Of a stretch of DNA of 27,289 nt, positions 14,783 through 22,368 are shown piece by piece. The notes below the pieces were generated by a model that searched no databases, was not told the DNA's origin, and saw only the letters and a program-made list of their open reading frames with translations. Every line of letters starts with the position of its first letter. Within the stretch, counting starts at the first letter, position 1. This DNA is from a virus. Made by a program: the position numbers and the translations under genes. Location: the IMG/VR virus record IMGVR_UViG_3300027844_001041, positions 1 to 27,289 of that record. One strand, 5' to 3'.

Positions 14783-14851
14783 AAAAAAGGGGTGGAGCGA
14801 ATTGGGCGTAAATCCAATTCCTAACGCTTTATCGCTACGTTACCCCACCCC
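14783..14851 (-). terminator. Branched terminator-like RNA structure before polA
   Basis: In the gap between the SSB-like gene and polA the minus strand closes a 7-bp stem GGGGTGG/CCACCCC (14845-14851 with 14789-14795) followed by six T residues (14783-14788). Inside it are two more perfect stems: TAACG/CGTTA (loop 11) and GAATTGG/CCAATTC (loop 8). The result is a three-way junction with a U tract. It probably ends or attenuates the primase-SSB transcript before polA. Confidence 0.7.
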
Positions 14852-14865
14852 GCCTAAAAGGCCCT

Positions 14866-15573
14866 TTAATATTTTACTTTGGCCTTCGTACCTTCAGGGG
14901 AAGCAGTTTCCTCTAATCCATTTTCACGCCGTAGTTGCGCGGCAACTTCGGCTACACGATCCGGTTGAGGTTCAAAGATTTCACTGTAATCGTATTCATC
15001 GGTATCGTCTAACCCGCTAAGGTCTACCATTTTTACAAACTCGAATTGCTCGCCAACCGAAGCAGACTTATCAGAATTGGTCCTATACACATCGAACATA
15101 GCGCCCATAAGCCCTTCTTCGTTTTCAACTCGCTTTAAGTACAACCGTTTTAGTATTTCGGCGGTATCTCGTTTAGCTAGTAAAAGTTTTTTTAGATTCT
15201 TCCGTTTGTTACCTTGTCGGTCTGTAAATTCGTGAGTGTCGATGATCGTAAATACATAAGCATTGTACCGCTTAAACATCCCGGTTTCTTCCGCAAAGTC
15301 TTTGAGAGGATCGGGACTAATCCCACACCAATCCAACGAAGTAAACCAGTTGCGCCAATCACCGCTCACCCGTACTTGATGTTCCCAAATTTTTCGGGCC
15401 GAATCACCTTCGGTTAAAAAAATAATCCGGCGCTCCTCGCCTTTGGGTAACCAAAATCTAGATGTTACGCTGCCCGCTCTTTTAACGGTATCGCTACCGA
15501 GATCGCTTCCAACTAAACCGCCATCACTTACTTCCCACGGTTTGGAAGTTGCTTTTTTTTTCTTCTTCGCCAT
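14866..15573 (-). CDS. Phage single-stranded DNA-binding-like protein (235 aa)
   Basis: The ATG at 15573 follows the primase stop directly and has AAAGGAG 8 bases upstream. After a Lys-rich N-terminus the protein has SRFWLPKGEERRIIFLTEGD, WRNWFTSL, and a beta-rich middle part with VFTIIDTHEF and LLLAKRD. The C-terminal 50 residues include an acidic stretch. This pattern fits a group of phage proteins annotated as gp32-like or gp2.5-like SSBs. The Cys-rich site often present in that group is reduced to one Cys here (DWCG). The position between primase and polymerase supports the assignment, which rests partly on memory of the family. Confidence 0.6.
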   Translation of the reverse strand: MAKKKKKATSKPWEVSDGGLVGSDLGSDTVKRAGSVTSRFWLPKGEERRIIFLTEGDSARKIWEHQVRVSGDWRNWFTSLDWCGISPDPLKDFAEETGMFKRYNAYVFTIIDTHEFTDRQGNKRKNLKKLLLAKRDTAEILKRLYLKRVENEEGLMGAMFDVYRTNSDKSASVGEQFEFVKMVDLSGLDDTDEYDYSEIFEPQPDRVAEVAAQLRRENGLEETASPEGTKAKVKY

Positions 15574-16560
15574 TTAGATTTCTCCTTTAAGAGATTCAAA
15601 AATTGATGCAAACTTTTTTGGGGACATTGCCCCTACGTCTATTGCTTCGGGCCAATTAGCCCGTTTCAATCCGTAGACTCCCGTTAGGGATTTTTTCATA
15701 ACATCGAATCCGCGATAACCTGCCTCATCTTGGTCATACCAACATTGAATATTTTTATCAAGTCCTGCCAAGATGCCCGCTTGAGTTTTTGAAATTTCAG
15801 CACGCCACGTGCATACCACATCGGCGTTGTTGTCGGATGCCCATTGATAACACCTTAGTAAATCAAAAAATCCTTCCACAACAATTAACGTGGAATTGGT
15901 TGTCAATTTTTCGATGCCCCCTAGTGTATTGCCGGCGGGGAATCCTAAATAATTCCAATAGCGCGGTTCACCTTCCCCAAGTAATCGACCTACCGCGCCA
16001 ACCAACTCTTTGTTTTTATTTCTCACCGGAAATAACACACGGTTAGATCGTGGATCGTATCTTATGTCAAACAGGGTCGCCAATTTTTCATCGACTTTGC
16101 GACTTTGCAAATAAAGTCTTGCAACTTCTTCGCTGTAGGCCACCTTAAATCTTTCCAATATAAATTCATCTAAAGTACGAGCGATGCCATCGGGTGTCGA
16201 TCTAAACCAATCGTCAAACGATTCGGACATGCTCGAGAATCTAGCAGAAAGGCTAGGCTTATCGGATTCGACAAGTTGTAATGATAGATTTTTTATTTCG
16301 GAATCGTTTGTAAATTGGCCCACAGAGTCTACAAGTTCCCATAGTCGCCCCTGCTCCTTACATGCAAAGCATTTGAAAACGGTCCATTTGTCGGCATCGC
16401 CGTATCGGATGCTTAGCGAAGGGTGCGAATCGCTACCGCTCTTGTGCATCCACTTAGCAAGCACACACGGAATCAATACCTGATTTGGGCGTGATGCACT
16501 TATCGAATCGGTAGCAACACCCAATCTCGAGAGAACAACCATTAAATCGTTATAGGTCAT
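15574..16560 (-). CDS. DnaG-like primase (328 aa)
   Basis: The protein makes RNA primers for replication. The N-terminal zinc site has C32, H46, C64 and C67 (CHC2-type; KCFACKEQGRLWELV). The Toprim domain shows LIVVEGFFDLL (E229) and YDQDEAG (D276, D278). There is no helicase domain; a separate DnaB-like helicase is encoded upstream. At 328 aa it is shorter than bacterial DnaG and lacks its C-terminal helicase-binding part. The ribosome binding site is not obvious. It is the third gene of the unit beginning at the promoter at 17107. Confidence 0.9.
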   Translation of the reverse strand: MTYNDLMVVLSRLGVATDSISASRPNQVLIPCVLAKWMHKSGSDSHPSLSIRYGDADKWTVFKCFACKEQGRLWELVDSVGQFTNDSEIKNLSLQLVESDKPSLSARFSSMSESFDDWFRSTPDGIARTLDEFILERFKVAYSEEVARLYLQSRKVDEKLATLFDIRYDPRSNRVLFPVRNKNKELVGAVGRLLGEGEPRYWNYLGFPAGNTLGGIEKLTTNSTLIVVEGFFDLLRCYQWASDNNADVVCTWRAEISKTQAGILAGLDKNIQCWYDQDEAGYRGFDVMKKSLTGVYGLKRANWPEAIDVGAMSPKKFASIFESLKGEI

Positions 16561-16575
16561 ACGTATTTGTCGTGC

Positions 16576-16755
16576 CTAATTTTTCTTGCTTTCAAATAAT
16601 CCACTGCCTCGCATAAAACGCCCCATCCCCAGTCGATCCTCGTTCGCATCGGCCTGAGTTGGATACGGTCCCGCCCACTTAAACCTACAATCCGTTTTTT
16701 TGAATGGTCCGATATACCACTTGCCTGAGCGTGATTTTTTTACTATCAATTTCAT
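16576..16755 (-). CDS. Small basic hypothetical protein (59 aa)
   Basis: A complete short frame fills the space between the 92-aa gene and the primase. The ATG at 16755 has AAGG 6 bases upstream, and the stop TAG lies at 16576-16578. The protein begins MKLIVKKSRSGKWYIGPFKK and then has KWAGPYPTQADANEDRLGMG, rich in aromatic, Gly and basic residues. No family is recognised. The fit between its neighbours and the ribosome binding site make it a likely real gene. Confidence 0.7.
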   Translation of the reverse strand: MKLIVKKSRSGKWYIGPFKKTDCRFKWAGPYPTQADANEDRLGMGRFMRGSGLFESKKN

Positions 16756-16766
16756 CTGGCACCTTC

Positions 16767-17045
16767 CTAATCGTTATCAGACCGATCAAACGCTTCTTGG
16801 GGTTTCCAATCGGTCACGTGAGTTGTCATTTCTTCAATTTGATTATTGGTGGCATCGCGTCCCTTCGTACACTCCCAATTATCATAAACTTTTGCGTTCG
16901 TTACTTCGTGGCATTCCCATGACCAACCACCGGGGCAATCATAGGTTTGCGGTTCTTCTTCGTAGACTCCCTGCCAATCAAACGATGCAAAAAGATTTTT
17001 TGTAAGTTCGTGCCCTTCAACTTTTCCGTGCAAAGTGATTTCCAT
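16767..17045 (-). CDS. Hypothetical protein (92 aa)
   Basis: The ATG at 17045 has GGGGA 7 bases upstream. The protein begins MEITLHGKVEGHELTKNLFA and has the segment TYDCPGGWSWECHEVTN and a further Cys (three in all). A mostly beta structure is likely. It is the first gene after the promoter at 17079-17107 and is followed by the 59-aa gene and the primase, so it belongs to the replication unit. Family and function are not recognised. Confidence 0.7.
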   Translation of the reverse strand: MEITLHGKVEGHELTKNLFASFDWQGVYEEEPQTYDCPGGWSWECHEVTNAKVYDNWECTKGRDATNNQIEEMTTHVTDWKPQEAFDRSDND

Positions 17046-17057
17046 AGTTAAATCCCC

Positions 17058-17075
17058 AAAGGTTAAAGGTTAAGG
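17058..17075. repeat. Short direct repeat in the leader of the primase unit
   Basis: On the minus strand the leader between promoter and first gene reads CCTTAA-CCTTTAA-CCTTT, three near-copies of a 6-7 base unit just before the GGGGA ribosome binding site. It may be chance or a binding site. Confidence 0.35.
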
Positions 17076-17078
17076 TGG

Positions 17079-17107
17079 ACTGTATCCCGTATCACATAAA
17101 ATGTCAA
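17079..17107 (-). promoter_or_regulatory. Sigma70-like promoter of the primase-SSB unit
   Basis: The minus strand reads a perfect TTGACA (17102-17107), 17 bases, then TACAGT (17079-17084), four of six matches to the -10 consensus. It lies in the 63-base gap between the helicase stop and the 92-aa gene. Together with the terminator at 14783-14851 it defines a transcript of four genes: 92-aa, 59-aa, primase and SSB-like protein. Confidence 0.75.
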
Positions 17108-17108
17108 C

Positions 17109-18380
17109 TTAAAAAGAAACGACCGCTTCCCCCAAATCTTCGGGGGCGTCCCCTTCTATTTCTGAAAAATTCATAGCGGTGGTATCCCAGTTTATTTTTA
17201 TTTCGCTGCGAAATTCTCCCGCATTGTCTCTCATTTTGAGGCAACAAATTTCTAACTCCTTACAAATTCGCAAATCTTCATTGGCAAACAATCCAATCAC
17301 TACATCAGGATCGGTAACCCACTCCTTAGCAAATCTAACTCCCCATGCCCGCATCGCCGTAGATGATTTTTTATCTTTGCCCGTTTCACTTGCATCCCCA
17401 TGTTGTGTTGACACAATCCACGGAATATTAGTTGACTCTGCTGATAATTGTAAACTCCGCACAACATCAACTTGCTGCTCCCAATTACTACGGCCTGCTG
17501 CTTGGAATCGATACCCACCGTCAATAAATAAAATGTCTGGTCGATATTCCATAACAAATGATGTTGCATCCCCCACCGACCGAATAAGTTGTTTGTCGGT
17601 AAATAAAATGTCACCCTCTCCCGTGGTGTCTCGTAGCACTTCCCGCTTCCAAGTGTCCTCAGTTACATCGTCCATGTCCCCGTTTCGTAAATGCTTAAAA
17701 GGTACTTTGTATTTTATCGAATCCATACGGCGGGCAATACGTTGTGTAGACATTTCAAGTGTAATAAAACCAACCTTTTTTCCTAAACTTAGCGCATGAT
17801 TTGCACACACACCGAGGAACCATGTTTTGCCAGTATTTTGCATCGCGGTTACTACGTTGAGCGTACCATCCACCCACCCTTGAATCATTCCGTTGAGACC
17901 CCCCCACGGTGTTTCAACTCCGTGGTAGCCACCTAACCCCGCCAACGAATCGTATAGTTCAATCCGCTTTTTTCCCGACTCACGAAAACTAATTACATCA
18001 CTTTTTATTATCGATTTTTTGCGGTGACTTATTACCGCATCGCTTACAAGTCGAATGGCTTCGTCGGGGTCGCGGCCTTCTAGTTTTTCGGCGGCTTTTC
18101 TTAAATCACTTTCTAACGATTTACCTAACGACCGTTTGCGCACTTGATCGCAAATATAATCTAGGGGGTCTGCTTCGCTGGGCAACTCGACACCACAATT
18201 TTCCTCTACAATTTTTTGGGATGGCCACTCGCCATGTTTTCGTACAAACTCCAAAACCCACGCCATAGCTTTGGAAGCATCGCCTAAAAGATCAGAAGTA
18301 TTTATGCGGTACTCGGAAAGTTTTGTTGTTTCTTTCGCCGATAATAGCGAGCGAATTAACCTAGCGCCTAAACTGTCCAT
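17109..18380 (-). CDS. DnaB-like replicative helicase (423 aa)
   Basis: This RecA-fold helicase unwinds DNA at the fork. Walker A is AMQNTGKT (179-186), followed by the H1a-type FITLEMS. Walker B is DILFIDGG (282-289), and a later strand reads IVSTQHGD. The N-terminal 150 residues are helical, as in DnaB. I start at the ATG at 18380 (MDSLGARLIRS), with AAGGA 10 bases upstream. A GTG at 18413 would have no spaced ribosome binding site and would bury the palindromic operator in the gene. The helicase loader lies directly upstream. Confidence 0.9.
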   Translation of the reverse strand: MDSLGARLIRSLLSAKETTKLSEYRINTSDLLGDASKAMAWVLEFVRKHGEWPSQKIVEENCGVELPSEADPLDYICDQVRKRSLGKSLESDLRKAAEKLEGRDPDEAIRLVSDAVISHRKKSIIKSDVISFRESGKKRIELYDSLAGLGGYHGVETPWGGLNGMIQGWVDGTLNVVTAMQNTGKTWFLGVCANHALSLGKKVGFITLEMSTQRIARRMDSIKYKVPFKHLRNGDMDDVTEDTWKREVLRDTTGEGDILFTDKQLIRSVGDATSFVMEYRPDILFIDGGYRFQAAGRSNWEQQVDVVRSLQLSAESTNIPWIVSTQHGDASETGKDKKSSTAMRAWGVRFAKEWVTDPDVVIGLFANEDLRICKELEICCLKMRDNAGEFRSEIKINWDTTAMNFSEIEGDAPEDLGEAVVSF

Positions 18381-18395
18381 AGATTCTTGTTCCTT

Positions 18396-18415
18396 TTGTG
18401 CATACGTAGGCACAA
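18396..18415. promoter_or_regulatory. Palindromic operator, copy B
   Basis: On the minus strand the site reads TTGTGCCTACGTATGCACAA, with 6-bp arms TTGTGC and GCACAA. It matches the site at 7153-7172 (read on the plus strand) at 18 of 20 positions. It lies just upstream of the helicase ATG and overlaps the spacer and -10 of a possible promoter. Confidence 0.75.
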
Positions 18416-18427
18416 CCTAAATGTCAA
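18399..18427 (-). promoter_or_regulatory. Possible promoter of the helicase gene, overlapped by operator B
   Basis: The minus strand has TTGACA (18422-18427), 17 bases, then TATGCA (18399-18404), which matches the -10 consensus at only three positions. The -35 lies in the end of the loader gene. The expected start would fall at the AAGGA ribosome binding site, so a transcript from here may be poorly translated. The promoter is therefore less certain than the operator. Confidence 0.4.
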
Positions 18428-19016
18428 TCAATTTTCCCATTTCTTTTCTAAAATCGTGGCCGGACACTTTTACCGGGTACACTGCTTCCAGCAATGCTGC
18501 GGCTAAGGCTGGCCTAGCCTTCTGTATTTGCGGGGGAGCATGGTTGGTGGTTATGATCGTGCATAACCGGTCATCGACTCGATGCCTTACAAGGGCATCT
18601 ACGGCATCCTCGGTCCACTTCATTTCTGCACGCATAAAATATTCATCGATTACCAACAGCGGAACCGAACATGCTCGAATATAACAACTCACCTCCTCAT
18701 CAAAAGGCTCACCATTGATTTGATAGCGGGGTAGGTCGCCTGCACTTATCCAATACCCAACAATCCCACACCGTGCCGCTTCCTTTAGGCACAGGGACGC
18801 TATTGCACTTTTCCCGGTTGAATACTCACCAAAAAGCAGGAGGCCAGCAGGGGTCAAAATATGGGCCTCTATGTCATCTAAATATCGCCGAATAGTTCCC
18901 CGGTGCTTGCATCCCATCGGGATGCGTTCATACGAGGCGTCCCAATGTACTTTTGGGATGGATAATCGGCGCAGATAGTGATCGGTAATGAGTAGTTGCT
19001 TGTTACCATCCTGCAT
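18417..19016 (-). CDS. DnaC/IstB-like helicase loader ATPase (199 aa)
   Basis: AAA+ loaders place the replicative helicase on DNA. Walker A is GEYSTGKS (63-70), Walker B is LLVIDEYF (D124, E125), and sensor 1 is TIITTNH. I start at the ATG at 19016, with GAGGG 8 bases upstream; a GTG at 19025 has no spaced site. It lies between the DnaD-like protein and the DnaB-like helicase, the usual order for a primosome set. Confidence 0.87.
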   Translation of the reverse strand: MQDGNKQLLITDHYLRRLSIPKVHWDASYERIPMGCKHRGTIRRYLDDIEAHILTPAGLLLFGEYSTGKSAIASLCLKEAARCGIVGYWISAGDLPRYQINGEPFDEEVSCYIRACSVPLLVIDEYFMRAEMKWTEDAVDALVRHRVDDRLCTIITTNHAPPQIQKARPALAAALLEAVYPVKVSGHDFRKEMGKLIDI

Positions 19017-19854
19017 CTTTGGCACCCTCGATTTCCTTTGTATCGGCGCGTGTCGCTAACCCGGTGGTATCCTTTTTGGCGCGCTGCTCAGGTGTAGGGA
19101 TTCCCTTTAATCTAAAACGTGAAACACTATCAAAAACTGCTTTGGTACAAAGTAAATTCCAAGTAGGAAAATCACCCGCAGAGAAAATATCTTTTAGCAA
19201 CTTCCAATTTTTCAACGTCCAATCAATAAACTCTTTGGTGGTGTTTATGTCCTCGTTACACCATCGAAGCAACCTCCCGGCATACACGTATTTTGTTTGA
19301 TAATTTAAGTCTGGTTTTTGACCCGACAACTTTTCAACCTTGGTACAAAAATGTGTCAGAACTTGCGTAGAGGCTTTTTCTTTTCGTACCAAACCACCTA
19401 AAGATTCGGCAGCAATCTTTTGTTGCACTTTTTGGGATAACTGCTTAGGGCGCTTTGACTCACTGCGTTTATTTTGTTCGTTGGCAAGTCGTACAATTTC
19501 GTCTACCACTTCGTCTTCTTTGGGTTGAATTTCTTCGGGCAGTTCTTCAACGTACCAATAAACCACCAAATTATTAACCTCCCCCAACTGATACGTATTT
19601 TTAGAAAAGGATTTTAGCCACCCAACATTTGATAGCAGGTCAAACATTGTTATTACTTTGAGTTCAGAAAGTCCCGATCTTTGCGCAATGGTGGGAACAT
19701 CCAAACCACAAACCAATTTGCCGTCCTCTTTTAAAATGCGGGATGTCACCGATTCATTCCTGGCTATATCGCTACGCATAATAAAATAAACAACCAGCGC
19801 ATCATTAGAAATAGGTAGGGGGCGACTAAACAAGTCGGAAACAAATTTATCCAT
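19003..19854 (-). CDS. Winged-helix, DnaD-like replication protein (283 aa)
   Basis: The N-terminal 100 residues look like a winged helix (DVPTIAQRSGLSELKVITMF with a wing around KNTYQLG). The middle is charged and helical. The C-terminal part (FCTKVEKLSGQKPDLNYQTK and what follows) resembles the helical domain of DnaD or phage O-like initiators. Such proteins recognise the origin and recruit the helicase and its loader, both encoded next. The ATG at 19854 comes 3 bases after the stop of the tail protein gene and has no visible ribosome binding site, so coupling is likely. The assignment rests mainly on context and general pattern. Confidence 0.6.
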   Translation of the reverse strand: MDKFVSDLFSRPLPISNDALVVYFIMRSDIARNESVTSRILKEDGKLVCGLDVPTIAQRSGLSELKVITMFDLLSNVGWLKSFSKNTYQLGEVNNLVVYWYVEELPEEIQPKEDEVVDEIVRLANEQNKRSESKRPKQLSQKVQQKIAAESLGGLVRKEKASTQVLTHFCTKVEKLSGQKPDLNYQTKYVYAGRLLRWCNEDINTTKEFIDWTLKNWKLLKDIFSAGDFPTWNLLCTKAVFDSVSRFRLKGIPTPEQRAKKDTTGLATRADTKEIEGAKDAGW

Positions 19855-19857
19855 AGT

Positions 19858-22368
19858 TTAATTAGTACGGTGCGCGGCAACTGTAGACACCTCCCACCGA
19901 CATTCTCCTGTGGCCTCCCATTTTAAAGTTGTAGAAATCGAGGAGGCAATGTGTGAATATTCATACTCAAGTAAAGTTTGTTCTGTTGCAGGGGTAATAG
20001 TAGCAGAACCGGTACCATATGTAAAAACTAAAGCAGTTACGCCGCTAACACGATTCGCAGAGAATTTGAATTTATATGTTTTGCCTATGATAGTGGCTAT
20101 CGTCTGCTGTGCAAACCGGGCAACCCCCGAATCTTTCATATTAAGTACAATGGTTCCGGCTAACGCACGGACATATTGAAACTCGCTAGGCTCAGCAGCC
20201 GCATGACGTAGTTGTAGGGTACGCCCTGCCGCTTCCGATATTAGCGTATCATTTGCCCGCATCGTAAGAGTACCTGCGGATAATGATGCGATTTGAAATC
20301 TCCCTATGTTTTCTGGATGCGCAGAATTTGTAATATAAATCCACTGGTTGGCAATAAAGCCTGCGTCCACGAATCCGTTCGCAGTGTCCGTGATAACGCA
20401 GGGAGTGCCTGCACCTATTGCAATAGTGTTTGCAGAATAGTTAGCTTTGAATGCCTTAGAAAATTTATCTACCCACACCTGCCCTCCCATATATGGAATG
20501 TCTGGGAAAGTAATAAGATTAGAAGAAGGTGGATCGTTGCCTAACGATAAAACATTTTGAACCGTTATCGACATGGTAGCTTGCGGATTTGCAGCATAAT
20601 TTATTGTCATATCGACAACCGGCCCCCGTATCGTAACGCCTGTTTGGGGTAGGTCAAATTGTACAACATCATTTAACTTTATGTTTGGATTGTACACCAT
20701 GTCTACTTTGTACGAATTTCTATCTAAATCCACTTCGTTGATATATCGAATGGCTACTAAGTCAGCTTGAGAATTGGATGCAATGTATTCATTATCGACT
20801 TCTTCTCTTGCAATGCCTGCAAAGGTAAGAACATTACAATCACCTAAACTCGCCTCCACTCTGAGCGGGTCGGGTTCATCTGATTGCATATCGTCATCGG
20901 ACTGGCCGGCCCTAGCGCCACCGGCAGGAAAACCGGCTTTGTGTACCTCCTCACCACTCTCAAAATCTCGAAGCGCTCTAAGGTCTAAATCTGTTTTTGT
21001 TTTGTAGTCACCGAAACGTACCGCCCCCGACTTCCCGAGGTCTTCTGGAGGTCGATATCCCACCGAAGTAGCCTCCATACCATATTCTAATTCTTCATCA
21101 CGATCTATTGTTTCCCCATCATCCAAAAAGAAAGTAAACCTATTTAAAACCGCAGACGTTCCAACACCCGACATAGTCACCTGTTTTGCAGCCGCCACAT
21201 TTGCGTTTATTGCCGCTATGATTGCGTCCAAATCAGCGGTGCCACTTTCAAACGTAACAGTGATTCTTTGCCCTCGAGTCCTGACCGATATAGACGCCGC
21301 AGTTGGCACCGCGTTACATATAATTAAAATTTTACGGCCAAAAATACCCTGCCCTGAAACAGCGGTAGCAGTAATAAAATTAGTTGCGGCAACTCCCCCC
21401 AAACCGGAAGGAGTAAAATTTTCGCGGGTTGCATTTTCTTTAACTTTTACCAATTCGCCTTTACTGTTCCACGCTACATCTTCCACCCCCGGCGACATTC
21501 CCATTCCCTGCTCATCTGATTTAGGAGCATCGGCGTTCCATATGTTGGGTGGTAAGGTAATGGTCCCACCCTTACTAATCTTGGTTACTTGTGACAAACC
21601 TGCTGGTGATGATGCTCCTGTATGGTGTGCCCTAACAACACCACCCGTCCCCAAATTAGCGTTAGCTAATTTTGAAGCTGACCTAATAAAATGCCCCGGT
21701 GGGTCTACCGATCCTAAATCTTGGCCCCGCACTTTTACAATAGAAGCAGGAGGTTTCGGGGTTAGTTCTTTACCAGCGCCGATAATAAAAGCGGGGGGAA
21801 TCGTGTAATCGACGGAGGAACCGGCATCCTTCCACGGAGCAACAATTAGTTTACCTTGTTCGTTTACAAATAAGTAACACGTGGCAGCCTGCGCCAACCT
21901 TCTCATTTCAGTTAATACATTTTCACCTTTGATAATTCCAGTGTACGTGTACTGCGTAGGCACAGCAGAAAAATCAAACAAGTCTGCGGGCATCCCACAA
22001 TCGCCAAGTGCAATCGTATTTAGAATAGATTGGATAGTACCGGTGCCATGTTCGATAACGGGTTTGTTTTGTAGGCGAGAAAAAAACGACACCACCTTAA
22101 AACTTTTTGTTTTTTCACTGATACCCTCAGTGCTTGATATACTTTCAATGATCCCGTACACGTGTTGAATAGACCCGGCTACGTCAGAGGTGGCCACACC
22201 TGCCGCCTGGATCGTAGGTGCAGTCGCTTCTAACGTGCAAGAAATAGGGGACCAATGAGAGGTTACATCGTATTCGTCGTCTTTGTCTACAACCGACATA
22301 CCCGCAGAATATTCACCGTGAATTGCACACGAAACATTCCAAGAAACTAAATTTATAAAATTTGCCAT
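19858..22368 (-). CDS. Tail or baseplate-like virion protein (836 aa)
   Basis: The start overlaps the glycosyltransferase stop (TAATG), with AGGA 8 bases upstream. The first 300 residues resemble a baseplate hub or tail protein: beta-rich, with GENVLTEMRRLAQAATCYLF and EQGKLIVAPWKDAG near 170-215. The middle has VKVRGQDLGSVDPPGHF and low-complexity Gly/Ala/Thr parts. The last 200 residues look like a separate jelly-roll or carbohydrate-binding-like beta domain (GKTYKFKFSANRVSGVTALV). A virion role is likely from composition and neighbours; the exact tail part is not certain. A contact with host surface sugars is possible. Confidence 0.65.
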   Translation of the reverse strand: MANFINLVSWNVSCAIHGEYSAGMSVVDKDDEYDVTSHWSPISCTLEATAPTIQAAGVATSDVAGSIQHVYGIIESISSTEGISEKTKSFKVVSFFSRLQNKPVIEHGTGTIQSILNTIALGDCGMPADLFDFSAVPTQYTYTGIIKGENVLTEMRRLAQAATCYLFVNEQGKLIVAPWKDAGSSVDYTIPPAFIIGAGKELTPKPPASIVKVRGQDLGSVDPPGHFIRSASKLANANLGTGGVVRAHHTGASSPAGLSQVTKISKGGTITLPPNIWNADAPKSDEQGMGMSPGVEDVAWNSKGELVKVKENATRENFTPSGLGGVAATNFITATAVSGQGIFGRKILIICNAVPTAASISVRTRGQRITVTFESGTADLDAIIAAINANVAAAKQVTMSGVGTSAVLNRFTFFLDDGETIDRDEELEYGMEATSVGYRPPEDLGKSGAVRFGDYKTKTDLDLRALRDFESGEEVHKAGFPAGGARAGQSDDDMQSDEPDPLRVEASLGDCNVLTFAGIAREEVDNEYIASNSQADLVAIRYINEVDLDRNSYKVDMVYNPNIKLNDVVQFDLPQTGVTIRGPVVDMTINYAANPQATMSITVQNVLSLGNDPPSSNLITFPDIPYMGGQVWVDKFSKAFKANYSANTIAIGAGTPCVITDTANGFVDAGFIANQWIYITNSAHPENIGRFQIASLSAGTLTMRANDTLISEAAGRTLQLRHAAAEPSEFQYVRALAGTIVLNMKDSGVARFAQQTIATIIGKTYKFKFSANRVSGVTALVFTYGTGSATITPATEQTLLEYEYSHIASSISTTLKWEATGECRWEVSTVAAHRTN

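Noticed and set aside
14789-14851. The branched structure before polA as a tRNA, because its outer stem is 7 bp
   Set aside because: At 63 bases it is too short, has no T-loop or anticodon arm of normal size, no CCA-like end, and is followed by a T tract, which fits a terminator better.
21951-21966. A third possible copy of the 20-bp operator (GTGCCTACG on the minus strand)
   Set aside because: Only about half the motif matches, it is not palindromic, and it lies inside the tail protein gene where the bases are explained by the codons.
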